DNA of 64,000 bases from GAS188 sp963713805. Its GTDB lineage: Bacteria; Pseudomonadota; Alphaproteobacteria; Rhizobiales; Beijerinckiaceae. The stretch covers positions 310,001 to 374,000 of the forward strand of contig CAVQNF010000039.1 of the NCBI GenBank assembly GCA_963713805.1, written 5' to 3'. Numbering within the stretch: the stretch's first letter is position 1; each line of letters starts with the position of its first letter. Below the pieces are notes generated by a model. That model made no database searches. It had not been told where the DNA came from and saw nothing but the letters and a program-made list of their open reading frames with translations. Positions 26,765 through 36,018 of the stretch are shown here, one piece after another. Made by a program: the position numbers and the translations under genes.

Positions 26765-27601
26765 TCAGTTTTCAGCCCTGCCCTGCCCCGTCATGCCCGC
26801 GAGCCGATCCGCGAAATAAGCGATGGTGCGCGAATACACCTCCGACTTGTTCCACTGCTGGATCACGCCGAAATTCGCGCTGCCCGGCCCCCAGGGTTGT
26901 CCCCGCTGCCAGCCATAGCTCTTCAGGTAATTCGCGGTCGAGGCGAGCACATCCGGAACGCTGCGGATGAGGTTTCGTCCGCCGCCGTAATCGACGGCGA
27001 ATTTGATGTAGGAGGAGGGCATGAACTGGGTCTGTCCGATCTCGCCGGCCCAGGCGCCGCGCATCTCCGCGGGCGTCAGGTCCCCGCGATCCACGAGCCT
27101 CAACGCATCGGTCAATTCCGCGCGAAACATGTCCGCGCGGCGGCAGTCATAAGCCAGCGTCGCGAGAGAGCGGATCGTCGGAAAATTGCCGTTTCCGGCA
27201 CCGAAATCGGTCTCCAGCCCCCAGATGGCGACGAGAACTGGGGCCGGGACGCCGAATTGCCGCTCGATCCGGCTGAAAACATCCGCGTATTGCCGGATGA
27301 GGCTCGCGCCGCGCGATAAACGATAGCTGTTCACCATCCGCCCGGAAAACTGCTCGAAGCTTTGGCGGAAGACGCCTTGGCCGCGATCCCTCGACACGAC
27401 GGCGGGATCGGGCGTGATGCCGTTCAGGGCCGCGAGCCCCCGCGTGCCGACACCGGAAGAGGCGGCCTCCTGCTTGAATGCCGAAAGCCAGTTGTCGAAG
27501 CTTCCGGAGCCTGGGCAGGGCGCCGCCGAAGCAGGCATCACCCTCAAGGCGCAGGCGAAAACCAGCGCCACCACGGGGAAAAGAGACCGCTTTCGTGTCA
27601 T
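26765..27601 (-). CDS. Lytic murein transglycosylase (MltB-like, soluble)
   Basis: Periplasmic enzyme that cleaves the glycan strand of peptidoglycan with 1,6-anhydro product formation. The signal peptide MTRKRSLFPVVALVFACALRVMPASA is followed by the SLT domain with the catalytic Glu in IWGLETDFGAGNGNFPTIRSLATLA, then GEIGQTQFMPSSY, DVLASTANYL and a C-terminal GVIQQWNKSEVYS. No lipobox, so it is probably soluble. ATG 27601 is chosen because it starts directly at the signal peptide; an upstream in-frame ATG at 27682 exists. Confidence 0.92.
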   Translation of the reverse strand: MTRKRSLFPVVALVFACALRVMPASAAPCPGSGSFDNWLSAFKQEAASSGVGTRGLAALNGITPDPAVVSRDRGQGVFRQSFEQFSGRMVNSYRLSRGASLIRQYADVFSRIERQFGVPAPVLVAIWGLETDFGAGNGNFPTIRSLATLAYDCRRADMFRAELTDALRLVDRGDLTPAEMRGAWAGEIGQTQFMPSSYIKFAVDYGGGRNLIRSVPDVLASTANYLKSYGWQRGQPWGPGSANFGVIQQWNKSEVYSRTIAYFADRLAGMTGQGRAEN

Positions 27602-27884
27602 CGCGAACCTCGTTGAAAACGCGTGTCGGGCCGTCGCATAGCGGGAGCGACGACATGCGACAAGGGAAATGAGAGCCGACATTTATGGAAGCTGGATTGT
27701 GAACCCAGCCTGAAATTTGCCGTTGCGCCGAGCACCATCCCGAATTCAGGGGCCGCTTCGAGGTTCCAGGTTCTCGCCTACGAGGGCGGTGATGAACGCC
27801 ATGCCGAAACCGCCGCGCCCGGACGCTCCCGGTTTCATGATGGCGCGGGCCGAAGCCGAAGCATAGCGGCTATGCGGGGTCCGA

Positions 27885-28368
27885 TCACGACGACGGTCCG
27901 GCTTCCGCCTTGCGCCCATCGGCCTGGAGCTCGTCCCAGGCGTCGGGCGGGTCTCCATCTCGAGCCGGCGTGAAAAGATCGCATAGGGATCGCTGCGCGA
28001 GCCCGCTTTGCGCAATGTGTTCTCGTCGTTCATCCAGGCGTAGACGATCATTCGGCTCGCGCTATCAAACCGAAAAAACAGCCAAAACCGTTGAAGAAAC
28101 TCGGCTCGCCGCCAATGGCGGTAGGTGGGTCCGAGCGTGTTGCCGAGGCTATAAGCACGGGCATTCGGATCGCGCGGGATCTCTTCCAGGATGAGCGTGC
28201 GAATGCGCGCATAGAGCTTGGCTTTTGGATGAGAGGCAAAAGCATCCGGTTTTTCGACCCAAAGCCGCTCGACCTCGGCTTCAAGGATGGCAAACGCCTC
28301 GATGAAGGCACTGGCGCGGTAGAGCTTCCAGCCGTGGCGCTCGGCAAAAGGCCTTGTGGCGCCGTCAC
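27885..28368 (-). CDS. yhaV: YhaV-type toxin, split by two frameshifts
   Basis: RNase toxin of the PrlF/YhaV type II family. The core is ERHGWKLYRASAFIEAFAILEAEVERLW, then LILEEIPRDPNARAYSLGNTLG, RHWRRAEFLQRFWLFFRF and MIVYAWMNDENTLRKAGSRSDPYAIF. To read the whole protein, one T is missing in a T-run just after the GTG start (MTAPQGL then AERHGW), and one base shift near 27965 leads to the usual end (GDPPDAWDELQ..., stop at 27885). The GTG overlaps the antitoxin stop. As printed, the core lies in one long frame with the antitoxin, which could be misread as a fusion. Coordinates of the junction are good to about 1-2 nt. Confidence 0.75.
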
Positions 28369-28735
28369 AAAGTGACGTCGCGTCGGGGATCACGTCGTCG
28401 TGCGAGACCACCACATCCTTTGTGAGGGCCTCAAGGCGAGCAAGATCGGCCTCGGTGAAGGGTCGGAGCCGCTCGGGATGCTCCTTCATGTCCCGTTCCA
28501 AAAAGGAAAGATACGCCAAAGCGACGGGGTCCCGTTCGATCGGGTCATCGGTGTCCGCATCGCCGGCCTCCAAGGAATTCAGCGTGACGAGCAAGCTGCC
28601 GGGACCGATCACATGCGCGCGGACCTTGGCTCGTTGCCGAAACTCCGGATGAGCCTTGAACAAAGCCTTGTCGAGACGGATCGCCTCGGAGCGCCCCGTG
28701 GTCGTGATCGAGCCCTTGAACTTCGGGGTTCGCAT
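28365..28735 (-). CDS. prlF: PrlF/AbrB-type antitoxin of YhaV, one frameshift near the end
   Basis: Swapped-hairpin (AbrB-fold) antitoxin and autorepressor. The N-terminus MRTPKFKGSITTTGRSEAIRLDKALF is the DNA-binding part. The C-terminal half (DPVALAYLSFLERDMKEHPERLRPFTEADLARLEAL) is the toxin-neutralising region seen in this family. The natural end is probably DDVIPDADVTL, with its TGA overlapping the toxin GTG; one missing G at about 28375 hides that stop. An AAGAGG ribosome-binding site precedes ATG 28735, with a palindromic operator candidate just upstream. Confidence 0.78.
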
Positions 28736-28752
28736 AGGGCCTCTTTTGTTGA

Positions 28753-28770
28753 TACGTGAAATAATACGTA
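28753..28770. promoter_or_regulatory. Candidate operator of the PrlF/YhaV pair
   Basis: TACGT-N8-ACGTA, an 18-bp inverted repeat in an A/T-rich stretch 18-35 bp upstream of the antitoxin start, with ATACGT also appearing as a direct repeat. Antitoxins of this family bind their own promoter, so autoregulation here is plausible. Confidence 0.45.
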
Positions 28771-28823
28771 AATACCGAAGCGCAACGGCGATATTTCGGG
28801 CCATTCGCGAGCGCCCACCCCCG

Positions 28824-30343
28824 CTAGATGCCGAGCTTTCGCCTCAAAATCTCGTTCACGCACCTGCGGATTGGCCTTGCCGCCCGTCGATTTCATCACC
28901 TGGCCGACGAACCAGCCGATCAATGTCGGCTTGGCTTTCGCCTGCTCCGCCTTGTCCCGATTGGCCGCGAGGATGGCGTCGATCGCCGTTTCGATGGCGC
29001 CCGTATCCGTCACCTGCCTCAGCCCGCGCGTCTCCACGAGCGCGCGCGGGTCGCCTCCCTCGTTCCACAAAATTTCGAAGAGATCCTTGGCGATCTTTCC
29101 GGATATCGCACCCTCTCCGATGAGATCGATCAGGGAGCCGAGCTGCGCCGCCGAGACGGGAGCGGCTTCGATGTCCTTGCCCTCCTTGTTGAGGCGGCCG
29201 AACAATTCGTTGATCACCCAATTCGCCGCGGTCTTGCCGTCGCGGCTCTTGCCGTCGCCATCCTCGCCGACGCTGCCGTTGGCGACGGCCTCGAAATAGT
29301 CGGCATTCGCCCGCTCCGCCACAAGCACCGAGGCGTCGTAGGCGGAAAGCCCGTATTGCGCGATGAACCGGGCGCGCTTCGCATCCGGCAGCTCAGGCAG
29401 ATGGGCGGCAAGCTCGTCCACATAGGCCTGATCGAATTCGAGCGGCAGGAGATCGGGATCTGGAAAATAGCGATAGTCATGCGCCTCTTCCTTCAAGCGC
29501 ATGGCGCGCGTCTCGCCCTTCGCAGGGTCGAAAAGGCGCGTCTCCTGCTCGATCGAACCGCCATCCTCGATGATGCCGATCTGGCGGCGGGCCTCCGCCT
29601 CGATCGCCTGGCCGATGAAGCGGATCGAGTTCACGTTCTTGATCTCGCAGCGCGTGCCGAGAGGCTCTCCCGGCCGGCGCACCGACACATTCACGTCGGC
29701 GCGCAGATTGCCCTTCTCCATGTCGCCGTCGCAGGTGCCGAGATAGCGCAGGATCGTGCGCAGCTTCGTCACATAGGCTCGCGCCTCCTCGGCCGAGCGC
29801 AGATCGGGCTTCGACACGATCTCCATGAGGGCGACGCCCGACCGGTTGAGATCGACATGGCTCATGGTCGCGTGCTGGTCGTGCAGCGATTTGCCCGCAT
29901 CCTGCTCGAGATGCAGCCGTTCGATGCCGACGCTGAAACGCCCGCCGTCGACGCGTATCGACGATCACCTCGCCCTCTCCGACGATCGGGGATTTGTACT
30001 GGCTGATCTGATAGCCCTGCGGCAGGTCCGGATAGAAATAATTCTTCCGATCGAAGACGCTGCGATGGTTGATCTTCGCCTTGAGGCCGAGGCCGGTGCG
30101 GATCGCCTGGCGCACGCATTCCTCGTTGATCACGGGCAGCATGCCGGGCATGGCCGCATCGATGAAGGAGACGTGCGAGTTGGGCTCTCCGCCGAAGGCC
30201 GTCGACGCACCGGAGAACAGCTTCGATCGGCTCGTCACCTGCGCGTGAATCTCCATGCCGACCACGATTTCCCAATCGCCGGTCGCGCCCTTGAGCAGCT
30301 TCTTGTGGTCAAGCGGTGAGTTCATGGGGTCCTGCGCCGTCAC
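28824..30343 (-). CDS. gatB: Asp-tRNA(Asn)/Glu-tRNA(Gln) amidotransferase subunit B, two frameshifts
   Basis: Subunit of the amidotransferase that converts Glu-tRNA(Gln) and Asp-tRNA(Asn) to the amidated forms. The N-terminus WEIVVGMEIHAQ, KLFSG, DRKNYFYPDLPQGYQISQY and, in the next frame, MSHVDLNRSGVALMEIVS, RCEIKNVNSIRFI, EEAHDYRYFPDPDL and the C-terminal YqeY-like part (WFVGQVMKSTGGKANPQV) are all standard. Shifts are needed near 29950 (after GEGEVIVDT) and near 28865, where the true end (NEILRRKLGI, stop at 28824) is out of frame. The enzyme is essential where there is no GlnRS, so assembly error is likely. gatA and gatC are not in the window. Confidence 0.9.
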
Positions 30344-30446
30344 TCTTGCTTATTCTTCCGCGTGGCGTTCCGGGTCAAGTCCGGCCGATGCGTTTCCAGC
30401 CCATCGCCATCTCGCGCGCGGGCGCATAGTCCGCTAAGCTCCCCCC

Positions 30447-31440
30447 ATGCTCGATGCGACGCGAGAGAGGCCGGGCGATCCTTGGCTCGCCGCCTGGGCG
30501 GCGGAGATTGTGCGCGTGCTCGCGGGGCTGGCGAGCGTCCTCCAAGGCGGACGCCTGACCGAGCCCGTCGTGCATAAATCGCGCCGCGAGCTCAAGCGCT
30601 TGCGCTCGCTCTTGCGTCTTGCGCCCCGGCACGTCGCCGATCTTGCCGACGAGACGCGCGAGATCACGGGCGAGCTGCGCCGGCGCCTCGGCCACAGCCG
30701 CGACGCGACCGTCATGCTGAAGACCTTGCGCGCCCTCACCCACGAGCTCGGCGAGGCCGCCTCGCGCATCAACCCCGTGCTTTCGGCCCATCATCGGAAA
30801 GCTTCCGCGACCCTCGACCGCGGCTCGCGGCGCTGGGATCGGGACCGCATCGCCCGCTTCGGGGCCGCCTGGCGTGGCCTTTCGGTCCAAGGCGACGTGG
30901 TCCAAGGCGATGCGGGCGCCTTGCGCAAGCGCGCGACGAGGACTTATCGCCGCGCGCCGCGGCGAAGCGATCGCGCTCGAGAGCGGCAAGGATGCGGCGC
31001 TCCATCCCTTGCGCAAGGCCTGCGTCGACCATCAGAACCATCTCGCCTTCTTCGCGCTCGGCGCGAAGGGCAAGATCGCCGCGCGCCACGCCGAATTGAA
31101 GCGCCTGCGCGACCGGCTCGGCCTCTGCCACGATCTCGAGGTCCTGCGCGATTTCGTGCGCACCCGCGCCGATGTCTCTGCCGTGGATCTGATCCGGCTC
31201 GAAGAGGTCCTGGCGACGCGGCATCGGCGCTTGGTGCGCAAAGCCATCAAATCGGCCGCGATCCTGTTCGCCGACAAGCCGCGGCAATTCGAGAGATGGC
31301 TGAGGCATGAGCTCGGCAAGGTGCGGAGCGCCGATGCGGCGCAAGCGCTGGGGCTCGCCGACAGGTCGCCACTCGAGCTTCCGACGGGCACGCCCGCGAC
31401 CGCGAGAACCTTTGCCGAGACAGCGTGCCATGAACGATAG
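30447..31440 (+). CDS. CHAD domain protein, one frameshift
   Basis: All-helical, His/Lys/Arg-rich domain that in studied members binds inorganic polyphosphate. The repeated signatures are VHKSRRELKRLRSLLRL and RRRLGHSRDATVML in the first half, and LHPLRKACVDHQNHLAFF, ELKRLRDRLGLCHDLEVLRDF and the C-terminal PRQFERWLRHEL in the second. A one-base shift near 30950 separates the halves (RKRATRTYRRAR before, GEAIALESGKDA after). The 3' end overlaps the start of paaC by 11 nt, so co-expression with paaCDE is likely even though no functional link is known. Confidence 0.82.
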
Positions 31441-32186
31441 CCCCCTCCTTCTCTACACGTTGCGGCTCGCCGATACGGCGCTCATCAACGGGCATCGCCT
31501 TTCCGAATGGTGCGGCCACGCGCCGGTGCTCGAGGAAGAGCTGGCGCTCGCCAATCTCGCTCTCGACCTCATCGGCCAGGCACGCGCGCTCTATGGCTAC
31601 GCGAGCGAGATCGACGGCAAAGGACGTGACGAGGACGCTTTCGCCTATCTGCGCGATGTCGCGTCCTACCGAAACCTGCTGATGGTCGAGCGGCCGAACG
31701 GCGATTTCGCCGTCACCGTCTTGCGCCAGTTCCTGCTCTCGGCCTTCATGCATCCGTTTTGGGAGGCGATGACGCGCTCGACCGACGCGGTGCTCGCCGC
31801 GGTCGCGGCGAAAGCCGTCAAGGAGGTCGCCTATCATCTGCGCCATTGCGGCGAATGGACGGTGCGGCTCGGCGACGGCACGGGCGAGAGCCATCGCCGC
31901 ATGGAGGAGGCGCTCGAGGAAGAATGGCCCTATACGGGCGAGCTGTTCGAGACCGACGAGGCCGAGCGCGGCCTCATCGCGTCCGGCATCGCGCTCGATC
32001 CGTCAAAGCTGAAGGCGACTTTCGAGGCGACGCTCGATCGCGTCTTCCGCGAGGCGACCCTGCACGCGCCCGCGCGACGGCTGGATGCAGACGGGCGGCC
32101 GGCACGGCCGGCATTCCGAGCATCTCGGCCATGTGCTGGCGCAGTTGCAATACTTGCAAAGAACCTATCCGGGCGCGACATGGTAG
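31430..32186 (+). CDS. paaC: Phenylacetyl-CoA epoxidase subunit PaaC, one frameshift near the end
   Basis: Non-catalytic ferritin-like partner of PaaA in the epoxidase. LLYTLRLADTALINGHRLSEWCGHAPVLEEELALANLALDLIGQARALY, FLLSAFMHPFWEAM and VKEVAYHLRHCGEWTVRLGDGT are typical. The true C-terminus (GWMQTGGRHGRHSEHLG, ending PGATW, stop at 32186) lies in another frame; the shift is near 32080. Repaired length is about 251 aa, normal. First gene of the paaCDE block, overlapping the CHAD gene. Confidence 0.92.
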
Positions 32187-32188
32187 GC

Positions 32189-32729
32189 ATGATGCCCGGC
32201 AAGGACGATGATCGACGCGGCGAACGCGACCCCGGCGACCCGAAGGCTCAGGTGTTGCGCGAGCGCGCCTATGCGGCGCTCGCATCCGTCCACGATCCGG
32301 AAATTCCGGTCCTGACGATCGCCGATCTCGGCATCCTGCGCGATATCAGGATCGAGGGCGAGGCGGTCGAGGCGGTGATCACGCCCACCTATTCGGGTTG
32401 CCCGGCGATGAACATGATCACGCGTCGAAGCCGATCTCGCGCTGGAAAAGGCCGGGTTTTCGCAGCGCAAGATCACGACCGTCCTTTCGCCGGCATGGAC
32501 CACGGATTGGATGAGCGAGGAGGGACGAAGGAAGTTGCTCGCCTATGGCATCGCGCCGCCCGCCGCCGCATCCTCGCGCGCCGCGCTTTTCGCGGATGTG
32601 GCCCTCGCCTGTCCTCGTTGCGCCTCACGCGATGTCGAGCGGATCTCGGAGTTCGGCTCGACCGCCTGCAAGGCCTTGTGGCGCTGCAAGGCCTGCCGCG
32701 AACCCTTCGATCAGTTCAAATGCATTTGA
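32189..32729 (+). CDS. paaD: PaaD, epoxidase maturation protein, one frameshift
   Basis: DUF59/SufT-type protein thought to help assemble the iron cofactors of the PaaABCE complex. The first part (LRERAYAALASVHDPEIPVLTIADLGILRDI, PTYSGCPAMNMI) has the conserved DPEIP and the Cys of SGCPA. The second (VEADLALEKAGF, LSPAWTTDWMSEEGRRKL, and the CPRC...CKAC zinc ribbon ending FDQFKCI) is in another frame, with the break near 32420. Possible starts are ATG 32180, 32189 or 32192; the first overlaps the paaC stop. Repaired length is about 180 aa. Confidence 0.9.
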
Positions 32730-32865
32730 AGGGCGGATGCTTGCGGGTGGAAAGAACGAAGGAAGGCTCCGAAGATTGGCGCCCGCAAGGCGAGCCAGCA
32801 CCGGAAGCCGAGCGGGCGAGGTCGCGCTTGACCCTTGCTGAATTCGTGACAAGCGACGGCTTGCG

Positions 32866-33975
32866 ATGAGCACCCCGCATTTTCACCGCCTCAGGGTCGC
32901 CGACCTGCGCCGCGAGACGAAGGACGCGGTCTCGATCGCGTTCGCGGTCCCTGCCGAGCTCGCGCAGGACTATGCGTTCGAGCCGGGCCAATATCTCACC
33001 TTGCGCGCGACCATCGCGGGCGAGGATGCGCGTCGCTCCTATTCCATCTGCTCGGGGCTCGACGACGGCGAGCTCCGGGTCGCGGTCAAGAAGGTGGAGG
33101 GCGGCCTCTTCTCGAGCCATGTCTTCTCGAGCTATGTCGACGGCACGATCAAGCGCGGCGACACCCTCGAGGTGATGACCCCGATGGGCCGTTTCACGGC
33201 GCCGCTCGACCCGCGCGCCGCGCGCGCCTATCTCGGCATCGCCTGCGGCTCGGGGATCACGCCGGTGATGTCCCACATCAAATCGGTGCTGTCGCGCGAG
33301 GCAAGGAGCCGCTTCGTGCTGCTCTACGGCAATCGCTCGTCGCGCGACATCATGTTCAAGGACGCGCTGGAGGATCTGAAGGACAAAAACCTCGGCCGGT
33401 TCGCGGTGCACCACGTGCTCTCGCGGGAAGCGCAAGACCTTCCGCTGCTCAACGGCCGCCTCGATGCCGAAAAGATCGCGACCTTGGTGCGGGCAAGCTT
33501 GCCGAAGGCGAAGATCGACCATGCCTTCATCTGCGGGCCGCAGGGCATGATGGAGGCGGCGCAAATCGCGCTGGGCGAGCTCGGCGTTCCCGGCGGGCGA
33601 ATCCATGTCGAGCTGTTCACGCCGACATCGCCGCCCGCTTCGGCTGCCGGAGCACGAAGGCCCGGCGCCCCGGCCCGCGACGAGATGCGTCAGGCGATCG
33701 CCACGGCGACCGTGACGCTCGACGGCGTGACGCACAGCTTTCCGGTCGCTGCCGAGGAAGGCGTCATCGATGCAGGGCTGCGGGCGGGGCTCGAGCTTCC
33801 CTTTTCCTGCAAGGGCGGGATGTGCTGCACTTGCCGCGCCAAGCTCGTCTCGGGGACGGTGAAGATGGTGCGGAATTATTCGCTCGAAGCCTGGGAGATG
33901 GAGCAAGGCTATGTGCTCGCCTGCCAGTCGCGCCCGACCTCGCCTTCCGTGATCCTGGATTTCGACCAGGCGTAA
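32866..33975 (+). CDS. paaE: Phenylacetyl-CoA epoxidase reductase subunit PaaE
   Basis: NADPH-dependent flavin/iron-sulfur reductase that feeds electrons to PaaA. FAD-binding domain with RRSYSICSG (about residues 57-65), NAD(P)-binding GIACGSGITPVMSHIKSVL and ICGPQGMM, then a C-terminal plant-type [2Fe-2S] domain with CKGGMCCTC and a later C (LACQSRP). 369 aa, normal, frame intact. It lies 136 nt after paaD. Confidence 0.96.
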   Translation: MSTPHFHRLRVADLRRETKDAVSIAFAVPAELAQDYAFEPGQYLTLRATIAGEDARRSYSICSGLDDGELRVAVKKVEGGLFSSHVFSSYVDGTIKRGDTLEVMTPMGRFTAPLDPRAARAYLGIACGSGITPVMSHIKSVLSREARSRFVLLYGNRSSRDIMFKDALEDLKDKNLGRFAVHHVLSREAQDLPLLNGRLDAEKIATLVRASLPKAKIDHAFICGPQGMMEAAQIALGELGVPGGRIHVELFTPTSPPASAAGARRPGAPARDEMRQAIATATVTLDGVTHSFPVAAEEGVIDAGLRAGLELPFSCKGGMCCTCRAKLVSGTVKMVRNYSLEAWEMEQGYVLACQSRPTSPSVILDFDQA

Positions 33976-33991
33976 TTCCACCTCAGCTCGT

Positions 33992-34013
33992 TCCCGCGGA
34001 AGCGGGAATCCGG
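33992..34013. repeat. Short palindrome GTTCCCGC-GGAA-GCGGGAAT
   Basis: An 8-bp arm pair with a 4-nt loop, 16 nt after the paaE stop. It matches another intergenic palindrome type common in proteobacteria and could help end the paaCDE transcript, though no T-run follows. Confidence 0.5.
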
Positions 34014-34068
34014 ACTTACAGAATTAAGTGCACTGCCACCGTAATTCCCGAATCTTGAAAGCCGCAGC

Positions 34069-34806
34069 ATGGGGAATGATCCGGACCCGGTAATGCCGCA
34101 CCATTCTCCCGCCGTGAGCCGGACCGAGCGCGGGCGCGCGCTCCTGCTGCTGATCGCCCTTCTCCTCGCTTGCGCGGCGATCGGCTGGTCGCTCCTGCCG
34201 CTGCGGCAATGGGCCGGCGACCTCGGCTCATGGGTCGGCGGCCTTGGCACCTACGGACCGATCGCCTGCTTCCTCCTCATCGTCTTCGGGGTGACCGTGC
34301 TGGTGCCGGCGAGCGCCTTGACCTTCGCGGCCGGCCTCGCCTTCGGCTTTACGGCCTTCCCGCTCGTCCTGGTGGCCGCGACGATCGGGGCGGCTTTCGC
34401 CTTTCTCATCGCAAGGCATCTCGCCAGGAGCCCGGTGAAGCACCTGGTCGAGCGGCACCCGCGAGCCAACGCGATCTACAAGGCCGTCGGCGAAGGCGGG
34501 TGGAAAATGGTGTTTTTGCTGCGCCTCAGCCCGATCATGCCGTTTTGCGTCCTCAATTACGCGCTCGGGGTGACGGAGTTGCGCTTTTGGCCGTTCCTCA
34601 CCGCAAGCTTCGTGGGGATCGTTCCGGCCGTGGCGCTTTATGCCTATCTCGGGGCTCTCGGGAAAATCGCCCTCGCCGGCAAGGCGCTCGGCATTGCGCG
34701 CGGGCTCCTCCTGCTTCTGGGGCTCGTGGCGACGCTCATCGTGGCGGTGCACCTCGCGCGCAGGGCGCGAGCCGAACTCGAGAAGGCCGCGCCCGACCGG
34801 GCTTGA
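34069..34806 (+). CDS. TVP38/TMEM64 (VTT/SNARE-associated) membrane protein
   Basis: 245-aa inner-membrane protein of the DedA-like VTT superfamily. Segments: a TM at about 25-45, FGVTVLVPASALTFAAGLAFGF, LIARHLARSPV and the re-entrant-loop region FLLRLSPIMPFCVLNYALGVTELRFWPFLTASFVG, then a C-terminal TM followed by a basic tail. Members have been linked to lipid scrambling or membrane homeostasis; the specific role here is unknown. The ATG at 34093 (MPHHSP) is an alternative start. Confidence 0.85.
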   Translation: MGNDPDPVMPHHSPAVSRTERGRALLLLIALLLACAAIGWSLLPLRQWAGDLGSWVGGLGTYGPIACFLLIVFGVTVLVPASALTFAAGLAFGFTAFPLVLVAATIGAAFAFLIARHLARSPVKHLVERHPRANAIYKAVGEGGWKMVFLLRLSPIMPFCVLNYALGVTELRFWPFLTASFVGIVPAVALYAYLGALGKIALAGKALGIARGLLLLLGLVATLIVAVHLARRARAELEKAAPDRA

Positions 34807-34961
34807 CCCGCCCTTTTTCGCGGCGCACGCCACGGGGCACGGCTTTGACTTATTGACAATCGTGCCGCTTGCTGGAAGCGAGACCCGGGCTCCGCGAGCT
34901 TGAGCTGCGCGTCCTCGAGCGGCAGCGCCGGAGACCACCGACCACAAAGGGATCTGAGCGC

Positions 34962-35994
34962 ATGAGCATCCACGCCAATGTCCTCGAAGCGATCGGCAAC
35001 ACGCCGCTGATCAAGCTGAAGCGCGCCTCGGAGATGACGGGCTGCACCATTCTCGGCAAGGCCGAGTTCATGAACCCCGGCCAATCGGTGAAGGACCGGG
35101 CCGCCCTCTTCATCATCAAGGATGCGATGGCGCGCGGAACTCTTGAAGCCCGGCGGCGTGGTGGTGGAAGGCACCGCCGGCAACACGGGCATCGGGCTTG
35201 CGCTCGTCGGCAACGCGCTTGGGCTTCGCTCGGTGATCGTGATCCCGGAGACGCAATCGCAGGAAAAGAAGGACATGCTGCGGCTCGCCGGCGCCGAGCT
35301 CATCGAGGTGCCCGCGGTGGGCTACGCCAATCCCAACAATTACGTGAAGGTGTCGGGCCGGGTCGCCGAGAAGCTCGCCAAGAGCGAGCCGAACGGGGCC
35401 ATCTGGGCAAACCAATTCGACAACGTCGCGAACCGCCAGGCGCATGTCGAGACGACGGGCCCCGAAATCTGGGAGCAGACCGGCGGCAAGGTCGACGGCT
35501 TCATCTGCGCCGTCGGCACCGGAGGAACCCTGGCGGGCGTGGCTATCGCGCTGAAGCAACGCAGCAAGGACATCGCGATCGGCATCGCCGACCCGATGGG
35601 AGCGGCTCTCTTCAGCTACTACACCACAGGCGAGCTCAAGGCCTCCGGCTCCTCGATCACCGAAGGCATCGGCCAAGTCCGCATCACCAAGAACATCGAA
35701 GGCCTCGAGGTCGATGCCGCCTTCCAGATCCCGGACGACGAGGCGGTTCGCATCGTCTTCGACCTTTTGGAGCATGAGGGCCTGTGTCTCGGCGGCTCAT
35801 CGGGGATCAATGTCGCGGGCGCCATTCGTCTCGCGAAGAAGCTTGGCCCCAAGCACACCATCGTGACGGTGCTCGCCGACTACGGCACAAGATACCAGTC
35901 GAAGCTCTTCAATCCGGAGTTCCTGCGCTCCAAGGGATTGCCGACGCCGGAGTGGCTCGAGCGCAAGGGAAAGGTCGCGGCCGATCTCGTGTGA
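34962..35994 (+). CDS. cysK: Cysteine synthase A, one frameshift
   Basis: O-acetylserine sulfhydrylase, a PLP enzyme. The PLP lysine is in FMNPGQSVKDRAA, GTAGNTGIGLALVG is the Asn loop, GTGGTLAG the phosphate-binding loop, and LGGSSGINVAGA follows. A spare base near 35140 shifts the frame between KDAMARG and LKPGGVVVEG. Repaired length is about 343 aa, within the longer CysK type found in alphaproteobacteria. The break in this core gene is probably an assembly error. Confidence 0.92.
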
Positions 35995-36018
35995 TCGCGA
36001 AGGGCGGCGGCGCTGATC

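Noticed and set aside
27746..28804. A natural PrlF-YhaV fusion protein of 352 aa
   Set aside because: Family-typical ends and an overlapping GTG start are recovered with single-base corrections, as in many other genes of this window; kept only as a test in the findings.
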